This document shows positions 35,076 through 43,570 of a stretch of DNA of 43,570 nucleotides, piece after piece. Source of the DNA: Saccoglossus kowalevskii. Lineage: Eukaryota; Hemichordata; Enteropneusta; Harrimaniidae. The DNA is taken from the NCBI RefSeq assembly GCF_000003605.2, contig NW_003119941.1:15355-58924 (forward strand), given 5' to 3'. The position numbers and the translations under genes are program-made. The first letter of the stretch is position 1; each line of letters starts with the position of its first letter. The notes beneath the pieces are model-generated. The model had not been told where the DNA came from. It saw only the letters and a list, made by a program, of their open reading frames with translations, and did not search any database.

Positions 35076-36888
35076 CATTGTTGTGGGTTAACCACATTTT
35101 GTCTTATTGGTGTGCATTGCTCATCTTGGCAATCACAATGTTCTTGTAGAACAGCGGAGCTATTTCGACCATCAGGTCATTTGTTGATGTATTTTCAAAC
35201 AAACATAATTTCCTATATGCTACAGGTATAAACCAGAAAATAAACTAACTATATGACTGCATTATAGCCTAGTCTGTGGTTGGGTTTGGTTGGCCACATT
35301 CCAACTTGAGATAGGACTTCAACAGAACAACTTAAACTTGAAAACTCACGAATCACTTGTTCAACAAATTTACAAGTGTAAACTTCTAGTAGTTACAGAG
35401 ACTTATAGAATGTCATAAACTTAAACATTCAATAAACAGATGAATTAACTAACCCACAGTTGAGCACGGGCTGAACTAGAATAGAACTACCGTTAAACTT
35501 TAAAAGGGGAATCAAACATTAAGGCGTTTTCCCATGCAGACAGAAGTGGATGTGTACTAAACTAATAATGGAATATCAGCCAAAAAGGAATGATGGAATG
35601 TTTTCGATTAATTTCTATATAAACTGAAGCAGAATAATTATAACATCTATAAACACATTACTCAGAATTACTCATTAAATTGGAACAAATTACATAGATC
35701 AATAAATATATAGAAATTATCAACATCAAAACACGCACTTATTTTGGTTTCAATGATAAAGTCATTGGACTAGTAATGTCAATGTTCTTGTTAGCAGTGA
35801 TTGGAACTATCTTATTATTACAGTGAACTGGCATTTTTGAAATGTGTGATGTATTTTCAGCATCACAACAAATATCAAGACGATGGTATTGTGTCATGGT
35901 GTTTTCGTGGTATGCATCTACATGTACTGTGATATATTTTATGGTGTCATGAGTTTATGGTGTATCACGCCCTCTATAGAGGAAATGTGTGTATATAAGA
36001 TGCAGAAAATATCAAAATGTCCTAATTGTTCTTGTAGGGTTGGTTTAAGGAGTTCTCACCATGGCTGTTCATGGCTTACAGAATGCCAACTGTTAAGAAG
36101 AGTCGTGAAATTTATCTACAAACAATGAGACACTCCAAGATGGAGTGATCATGCCTTTAGAAAACAAAATCTGATTTCCAAACATTGGTCTCGGGGATAC
36201 TTCCATAGTCGTCTTATGTACTTGGTGTTTTATGTTTGTTACCTAATAGTGAAATTATATATTGTAATTTGATTGATATTGTTTTTTTATAATATTACTA
36301 ATAAAAGAGTAGTGAATGATTTTAGTAGTAGATGTTAGTCGTGAAAACAGTAAATGCAAGTCCGAATCCAAGCTGCAATCTGGTACCAAAACTACTAGTA
36401 CTTGCTTCAAAATGATGATGAATACGGACTTGCCATAAGTTGTTGACTGTATGGTTTTAATTCTGTGTGTGCATTGAATTTTATTTTTTACATTACATTT
36501 TATGTTCCTAGTCAGTATCAGGATTAAACGAGAAAATCCATGGTGTAATAGTTGTTTTGAAATGCTTTGGAATTTTCCATTGTTGTGATTATGTATACAT
36601 TTTCATCTTATTGGAACCAGTGCCATCTTAAGTTCATTATAGAAAATGCTTTTGTTTGATCTTTGTGAGAAGTCATTGTATGGTAATTAGATCTGGTCAA
36701 GGTTTATATTCAAGCTCAGTTGTCAACAATTGCTAGAGCTTTGTACTGTCACCAGTACAACACATTCTTTTAGTTTGTTAAACTACAGTCATGAGGGACT
36801 GTGGTTGAACATTATAAGATAGTATTCTACTGTAAGCAGTTGTACTCAGTACTAGTCCTCATTGTTCAGTGAGTTACAAACTATGTGC

Positions 36889-37082
36889 AATGAGTTTTGT
36901 AAAGTTGATACTGTACATGTACACTATTAAGTTATGTCCCGGAGTTCACATAAGATAATTATACTATAAGTTGCTATAAAGCATATTCAGTATTCTTCAG
37001 TGCAATAAGTTTTCTAAAGTTATTACTGTACAATCAGTTATATCCTATTAAGTCACATAAGATAATTATACTATAAGTTAGC
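36889..37082. repeat. two-copy direct repeat, ~107-bp period
   Basis: GCAATGAGTTTTGTAAAGTT at 36889 recurs as GCAATAAGTTTTCTAAAGTT near 37000. CACATAAGATAATTATACTA occurs near 36948 and again near 37055. It lies just upstream of the USP pseudogene. Confidence 0.6.
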
Positions 37083-37183
37083 ATATATAGTAGTTGTTAA
37101 CTGAGCTGTATTTGCTAATATCCAGACTATTAAGTTAACTTTGCACAATTATATAAGTGTCATTCCAATATTATTATTATATA

Positions 37184-38180
37184 GAATGCCTCAACCTAAG
37201 AAAAGAGTTTTAGACTAAAACGCAAACAAAATCGTAAAGTGAAATATCTTCAAATGTAATGCAATTACTAAATCAGTTTCACCTGTATCAAAAGAATATT
37301 GTGAGTATTGATTGATTAGATGTTATATGGACTCCCTGGTGCTGGTTTACATAAACCTTGTTATCAAAATGTTATTATACATGTATTAATACATATTCCA
37401 GCATTTGCAAGCTACATTCTTACCAAATCCATCAATGCAAAATAAATAAAACACCATCTTGTTTGTTATGTGAATGGGAATCATTTATAATCCAGATGTA
37501 TTTGGGTGACAACAGTTTTAATAGTGCAGCATGGTTACAGAAATGCATTGAAAGTACAGAATTATTCATTAAATTATTAATTGTGGAAAATGATGCCCAT
37601 GCGTTTCTTGTGCTTATATTTGATATATTAGAACAATATGACGTAAACAGTAATAATATGCCAGTACATATTTTACAAAATATATTCATGGGTATCTATA
37701 ATAATAAATATAAATCAAAACACTGTGCATATCAGAATGTTAGACTTGAACCATTTACTGTTTCACAACTTCCTATCACATATTCTAGTAATAATGAACC
37801 AGTTTCTATTTCAAATTGCCTTAATGATTATTTTAGTGAAGAAACAATACATGAATATTTGTGTAGTCGTTGCAACAAAGATCATGACATTGTAATAAAT
37901 GTGACTAGTCAATTATTACCACCTTACCTTGTTATACAGTTGAAATGTTTTTTTTTTCAAATTTGGAGAATAAAATAGAGACATAAACAGTTACTATAGT
38001 AATACTTCATACAAGTTATATGGTGTAATAGTACATCAGTCTAATCCATTACATTACTATGCCTGTATTAAAGTATCTGATAATAACTGGTATAAATTCA
38101 ATGATGATAGCGTAACACTTATTGATATGGAAAAAGTTTTAAAAGAACAAGGCTGGCCTACATGTTATTTTATCAGTTGA
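37184..38180 (+). pseudogene. Broken intronless ubiquitin-specific protease (USP36/42-like)
   Basis: A USP (C19 cysteine protease) fold is readable in order. A Cys box, GLH-KPCYQNVIIHVLIH (Cys codon 37359-37361), then PAFASYIL, is in frame until the stop at 37443-37445. A second frame (37441-37978) has a CLLC motif, ENDAHAFLVLIFDIL (the conserved E/D-A-H helix), ISNCLNDYFSEETI, a zinc-binding LCSRC and PPYLVIQLKCF. After a further frame change the His box YGVIVHQSNPLHYYACIKV (His codon 38052-38054), NWYKFNDDSV and a C-terminal CYFIS then stop at 38178. The Cys box has lost residues of the usual GLxNxGNTC. An ATG at 37184 starts a basic, also frame-broken leader. Order and spacing match USP36/USP42 best. 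No introns and two to four lesions indicate a dead retrocopy or an element-borne gene. Confidence 0.75.
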
Positions 38181-38462
38181 TAGAAATAAATAGTAATTTT
38201 TATGAATCCACCAATTACAGTCACCCGTTCACCAAATGTATAACTTAGAGTGATATTTGGTAGAAAGAAATGAAAATTATGTTATAAAAATTCACTATTT
38301 CAAGAATTTAGCCAATTTTTGGTCTCAACTTAACCAGTTGTATAAACTATTCCCTTGCAGGCAAGGTTTCAATAGTTTTGCTATGTTTAATAAAGTATAA
38401 AACATTTAATCGAGGTGTTCAATGGGGATTAACATGTAATCCTATATATTTGTTGCTCACCA

Positions 38463-38560
38463 ATACAAAAGTTCCATCACATCAGAACCTACCTTACATA
38501 CATGGAACCTGAATATATTTACTTCGCTGTCATTTGACTCAAAACCACTAAACAAGCTGG
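38463..38560. repeat. fragment shared with the TA MITE copy 2
   Basis: CATCAGAACCT, CCTGAATATATTTACTTC and CTGTCATTTGACTCAAAACC match the extra segment inside 34782-35075. Shows that segment is itself a repeat. Confidence 0.4.
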
Positions 38561-39948
38561 AGACTTTAGCTTTAGTGAGCTTTCATTGCTATGTCGTATC
38601 GCTCACTGCCCTGAGATTCATGTAACAAACAATTTTGTCAAAGTTTGCACCGACTTCCGTTTGTGGATAGTGTTGGCATTTCGCACTGTCTATTAGAGGG
38701 GGGGGGGGGTAGTCTGCCATCATCACTTTTTAATATACAAAATATACATTAGGTACATGGTTTATGTGCATATTTTTATAATTTCATTTCACAACTTGAA
38801 TTTAACAAAGCCTGTTACAATACAATGTTTAGCATTAATTTGGCTCATGGTTTAGTGTGCGTGCATGCAAACCTCTGATCAAAGATGCCTGACTGCTGAC
38901 AATTTTAATTGTTAAAAAAACAAACAGTAAAATCAGATATTTTGACTGGAACAAGATATCAAACCATGTGTTATCCAATTCAATTCAAACTTAGTGGAAG
39001 AATTTAATATTATGGGTAGTTGATACACATTACTTTGATTTGTAAATTTAACCCCAGAAGGCCGATTGACAGCCATTTTGCTTTTGAAAAAATGTATTAC
39101 AGACAGACGTGTATATCTTTGAGAATTTCACTTCAAACTTTATACGTAGACTTCCCATGGCACACACATAAATATTGTTGTTATCTGAACAAAGACAGAC
39201 GACTGCTGATTGTTTTAGGTGTGAAAAACAAACGTTAAAATTAGGTATTTTGAACAAGATCTTGGGTTGGTGGAAGCAGAAACATTACTTGGAGGTTTTG
39301 CACATCACTTAGTCTACTCAAGATTGTTGACTATCCTTCTATCAGATTACTCAAGTCCTGTATCATCACGCAAAGATTTAGAGGGAGGCGTACCCCCCTT
39401 CAGCCCGCAAAAGAAATTGACAAATCAATTCACAAACCCAACCCACCGGAGGTCTCCTTCGGCCACGTCAATAGGAGGCCCCCCCCTACCGAATTTTTGG
39501 AGCCGCCAGTGATCATCATATGCGCAATTCTTGAAGCTATAAAAATGTAGAAAATGTTTACTAGGAGTTAATTATCCTTAAATGTATATAGTTTTGAGAT
39601 TGAAAAAGTATTTTGTTATTACTATATAACGTACACCAGAGTTCATCATGCTTTTGGTCTGTAAGATTAAGCTCACACCTGGGAATGTGCATTGCAAAAT
39701 GTTTGCTTAATAACCGAGCTTATTACGTGCAGAGAACATGAAACCCGTCCACGCGATCCGCGCCACACAGCGTGGCCAGAATGCGGCAAAGGCCTTCAGA
39801 TCTGGCTGTAGTAGGATGGTGAAAGTAATGGTACAGCATTGTAAACGGTTGTTAGGGGCATTGGGATCTTTCAATTAACAAACAATTTGCTGTGTGGTTG
39901 TCGATTGTGACACCACTTTTGTTGTGAACTAATTACTAGTACAAGAAA

Positions 39949-40345
39949 GAAAATGTCGAACATGCCAGAATGGAGAGATTGAGGATGAAAAACATTTCCT
40001 CCTAATGTGTTCACACTATGATGCATTAAAAAAAGACTGCCTAAACAAATTTCTTGCAACACCGACCAATCAAAACAAAGAAGAAAAACAAATAAATATA
40101 CTTAAAACAAAAGACAAAAATATGTTAATTAATTTAGGCAAATTTGTGTAGCAAGGCTTCTTAATTAGAGAAAACTTCATTAAAATCAAAATTACAAGCT
40201 GCCTCTGCCTATTTTTTTTTCTCTTATTTTTTTTTAATTTCATTTTAACTTTCAACATTTAACTTTATTGTACTACGAACAATATCAAAATTAAGGATGC
40301 GATTATGAATAAAGATTATTATTATTATTATTAGTAGTAGTAGTA
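39949..40345 (+). mobile_element. 3' tail of a non-LTR retrotransposon (LINE)
   Basis: The frame ERKCRTCQNGEIEDEKHFLL followed by MCSHYDALKKDCLNKFL (39949-40149) is the C-terminal zinc-knuckle region (C-x2-C ... H-x4-C) found after the reverse transcriptase in CR1/Jockey-type LINEs; it ends at a stop at 40147-40149. Next comes an AT-rich 3' UTR and a terminal (ATT)n/(AGT)n run at about 40316-40347, typical of such elements. The reverse transcriptase is absent, so this is a 5'-truncated dead copy. Confidence 0.7.
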
Positions 40346-40347
40346 GT
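40316..40347. repeat. (ATT)n-(AGT)n microsatellite
   Basis: Simple-repeat end of the LINE fragment. Confidence 0.85.
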
Positions 40348-40675
40348 ATGTGTGGGATCGAATTTACTCATTTATGGTGGACCATTGATGCAGATATGGC
40401 TTGTGTATGGTTTTAATTATTCTTTGTTTTGAGTAAATAAAATGTATCTGTTTTGTGCGTGTACGTGGAGTATGCGCGTTCGTGTCGACTCTTTATATCT
40501 GCTTTTGATAGCGCCCTCTATTTATACCCTGATATTTAATATCACTCATTACACAGAGGGCGTTTGCTCCCAGCTTTGAGCATGCTCGATAAAGACCCGG
40601 TAAGACCGAAGGTTACGCCAACTTAGTTACTAAATCCGTGAAATTATCCTGCCTTGTACTATAGTTGGTATTGCA

Positions 40676-43108
40676 ATGATGGAGCCTATCTATAACACGA
40701 TCCTGAGAGTTATCGGGGCGGTCACCGTGGGATATATTTCATTCAATTTGCTATCGAATATTCTCCGTAGTATCAAGGTCTATTTCCTATCCGGTCCGCT
40801 TGGATTGGCCACAGATCTGAGAAAACTTGGACAGTGGGCAGGTAAGAGACGGAACGCTGTTGCCCACTACAGAAAGTTCTTTTAATTGTGACCGTGAAAG
40901 ATGTCTGAATCATATGATAGCAACTCAGTTCAATATGCGTACAGCTTTTCTATCCGCTCAGTTACCTAGCTCAGTGTGTCGTAGATATAGATTAGTGATA
41001 TTATTATTAGTGGTATGTCCATTATTGGCCGTTGGCGTCGTACTCCCTCAATCTGTAGCTTGGGGGGAAATTAGTTGCTGAGCTAAAAATTTTTTCCCTG
41101 AAATATTTTTTGCACAAAAAGTTCTTGAAGTTCCCAGGGTTATTAAATTTAAAAATACTACATGTACGTATTGAGGTGAAACTATAATAATCTTGTTTTT
41201 AGTTTTGTGACTATCGGTATATGATATTGCTGGTTTTTTTTAAAGAAGGAATATAAACTGGTTCTTTAATGCAATGTCAAGCACATGAACAGACAAATTG
41301 TATGATAAGTGTCCCTGGAATAGTCTGAACTAAAAAATCTAATTATTTCATTTATTAATGTTTATTTTTGTTTGTTTATTGTCTTTGAAGTGAGACATTA
41401 TTCATTTATTTCTTTATTTATTGACAAACAAGTCTGTATTTTTATTCTCTAGTTGTGACAGGCGCTACAGATGGAATTGGTAAAGCATACGCAAAACAGG
41501 TATGTTGTTCTGTTTAAAGCAACTGTATCTGTAACTATCCATCTTTTCCCTGATTTTTAACATTTAATATAACATTTCCTTGTCATAAACCTCAATTTGT
41601 AATAACCACCACTGAAATGTAGACAATGAAAGCATGTACGCTATCACAGTCCCTCCATAGTCTATAGAGGGACTATATACCAATGTTGTTCTTTAAATCA
41701 CTTGTAAGAGGTTTGAAATTAATTGTAAGTCTATGTATGGTCACAGACAAGGGACTGCTATTTTTCATATCGATAAAGATTTTAGACAGTCACTATATTT
41801 CCTGGCTATAACCCTAGTCTCTGGAGGGTGCCATCTATTGAAATCCAGGTTTGTGGAGCAAACCTTGGGGGATTGAGGTACAAGATGAACTTATGGGGGG
41901 TCCTAAGCAAAATGTCGATAATGTGTTATATATACTAGACAATAGACTTTGTGGTGTGAAAACATATTAAATTGTAATAAAAAAATAAAATAAAATAGAA
42001 AACATGTTTCACATGTGTGGAACATTTTTTTAATGTTTGTACAACAAAAAACGCAAATACTACATATAGTGTCACTGCGTTATAAACTGTATAATGGTTT
42101 ATACAGCCAAAAATAACAATATCTTCCATGTGGTGATGTTCCAGTTTTTAAAGCTAGTGCCAGAAATCTATCGCACTAGTAAATTACATGCTACTTTGGT
42201 GTTCAAAAGTTATGTGCGGTAGTTGTGAAACTATATTGTGAAGACTACATCTGTACAGAAATGTACATTATTTGCATTGAGCACATGTTTCCCTATTATT
42301 TTAATTTTATGATGTATACCGTATATTTCTTGTTTACAGCTGGCTGCTAAGGGTATCAATATTGTTTTAATCAGCAGAACATTGACCAAGTTACAGAGTG
42401 TTGCCATGGAAATAGGTACGAGTACAATGATCAATTTCATAAATCATTATCAAAATTAAAAGACATAGCTTTACATTATCTTGCAATAATGTGAATCTCT
42501 CTTTGTAAGTAAATTATTTCAACCAAAAAACCCCCAAATTTAAATGTGAATTTGTTTAAAATTCTGATGGTGATGATTTATAATAACAATAATGAATTCC
42601 TCACAGCCCCATATTGGAATTGAAGAATGATCTAGATGCGATAATGTGTTTGACTTTCTTCACACATACAATATGGCATTGTGAGAAATTCATTATTGTT
42701 TAAATAATGAAAACAATATTTGTATTATTTTGTAACACATGTGTTGATGTAAATGAAGGATGTACTGTTGTTTGTGCTCACTTCATACCACTATATGAAA
42801 CACTGAAATATTGTGTAAACAAGTATTATAATATTTTCCAAATGTTGTATGAATCGTATGAAACCCATATGAAATGTAACTCTGTGGGATGACTGGCATT
42901 TTACATTATCAGCTTTGTTTAATTGGTGTTCTCAGAATCAGAGTACAAAGTCAAGACGAAGGTGATTGCTGTGAATTTTTTTCAAGGAGTTGAAATATAT
43001 CAGGAGATTAAAGAAGGATTGGATGGGTTGGAGATCGGAACGTTGGTTAATAACGTAGGAACAAGCAGCTTACCCGATTGTTTCCTAGATATCCCAAATT
43101 TGGATAAG
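40676..43108 (+). CDS. HSD17B12-like: Gene E: HSD17B12-like reductase, 3' part beyond the window
   Basis: The first four coding exons are present: 40676-40841, 41453-41499, 42340-42415, 42936-43108, in the family phases; six more exons should follow to the right. Start is ATG 40676 or the adjacent in-frame ATG 40679 (better context, GATGGAG). Exon 1 is 6-7 codons shorter than in A-D. Visible are a hydrophobic segment (VIGAVTVGYISFNLLSNIL), VVTGATDGIGKAYA, LISRT with the NADPH Arg, and LVNNVG. The loop after NNVG is TSSLPDCFLDIP, one residue shorter and lacking the aromatic pair seen in D and human HSD17B12. Its catalytic Ser/Tyr/Lys exons are outside, so activity cannot be judged. It is the most separated copy (8.5 kb from D). 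Confidence 0.85.
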
Positions 43109-43570
43109 GTAAAGTTTATTCCTTTCAAAACTGTCAGGAATTGAATATTGTTTAAACCGCGGGTCTGGGTGTATAAAAGGAAAGATGGCCGCCACTTTTC
43201 AGTATGCAAATGACACTCAAGCGTGAAACATCTCTTCGGGGTGCTCCGCAAAATCACTCTTTTCGGCAATCTTAACGCCTGTGGTGTTTTATTTTCATGC
43301 CGTACACAAACATGAATATGTCCGCGATACAACTGCGATGTTAATTTACGAGTTCGGTGCGATGTCAGTGCGATTTCCGCGTAAAAGCGACAGAAAAGCA
43401 TGATTCAAACAGTCGTTTTGACTGCTCAAACTGGCTGTCAGTCATAGGTTTATGAATGTAAGGTGTTAATCCCGAGTTATTTGTTCAATCTCTAGGTATG
43501 TTTATGTAATTACGGAGTTGATCATGTAAGTGATATCGTGGAGCTAATACGAAATGATATGCTGTGAGCT
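43109..43570. other. start of intron 4 of gene E
   Basis: Begins with the donor GTAAAG. The GC-richer 43160-43440 part (AGATGGCCGCC, CCGCGATAC, CGATTTCCGCG) differs from the surrounding AT-rich DNA and may be a repeat, but ends are not visible. No exon 5 found here. Confidence 0.5.

Larger units (their letters stand above)
32166..40675. other. 8.5-kb intergenic region between genes D and E
   Basis: Holds gene D's 3' UTR (possible ATTAAA signal at 32265-32270), a Helitron-like element (33143-33826), a TA MITE (34782-35075), a USP pseudogene (37184-38180), a duplicated 60-bp segment (38463-38560) and a LINE tail (39949-40345). The rest is AT-rich without recognised genes. Confidence 0.6.

Noticed and set aside
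35883-36128. 81-codon frame with a CPNCSCR motif
   Set aside because: The Cys motif suggested a zinc finger, but nothing before or after continues a domain and there is no repeat of it nearby.
40510-40563. CGCCCTCT / AGAGGGCG inverted words upstream of gene E
   Set aside because: Only 8-bp arms about 35 bp apart with no repeat copies seen; too short to call an element or an operator.

Overview
The window is animal (metazoan) nuclear DNA: AT-rich, with short GT-AG introns, many small DNA transposons, simple repeats and one assembly gap (272 N, 12136-12407). The gene content and repeat types fit a marine invertebrate bilaterian draft assembly (hemichordate, lancelet or lophotrochozoan type), but the species cannot be fixed from the sequence alone.

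The gene content is essentially one family. Five tandem paralogues of very-long-chain 3-oxoacyl-CoA reductase / 17-beta-hydroxysteroid dehydrogenase type 12 (HSD17B12, let-767 group of the short-chain dehydrogenases) are spread over the window. Gene A (8458 to 1250, minus strand) is head to head with gene B (10547-14805, plus). Genes C (17094-21146) and D (22253-32165) follow on plus, and gene E (40676 onward) runs off the right edge. The four complete loci share ten coding exons with the same intron phases (1,0,1,0,0,2,0,0,0). Most exons have exactly the same length (exon 1, for example, is 184 nt in A-D), so I give splice-level models. None of these exons is found by simple ORF calling.

B and C are a recent tandem duplication of a roughly 5-kb unit that includes 150-170 bp of 5' flank and several hundred bp of 3' flank. 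A stretch from exon 2 to intron 3 is nearly identical, which suggests gene conversion. Two copies carry apparent coding lesions. A lacks one T in a homopolymer in exon 8. B lacks two bases in exon 4 right beside the gap. Both may be assembly errors. The encoded enzymes would be ER membrane NADPH-dependent reductases acting at the first reduction of fatty-acid elongation and/or on steroids.

The rest is introns and intergenic DNA full of mobile-element debris. There is a Crypton-like tyrosine-recombinase relic and a 9-bp-TSD MITE in intron 1 of A. Other elements are TTAA- and TA-flanked MITEs, a long foldback between A and B, a Helitron-like element with ~157-bp internal repeats (33143-33826), and a LINE 3' tail (39949-40345). 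The 8.5 kb between D and E also holds a broken, intronless ubiquitin-specific-protease copy (37184-38180) with recognisable Cys and His boxes split by frameshifts. I found no tRNA or rRNA gene, and no convincing novel system. The most interesting points are the paralogue cluster and its decay/conversion, and the USP and Crypton relics.
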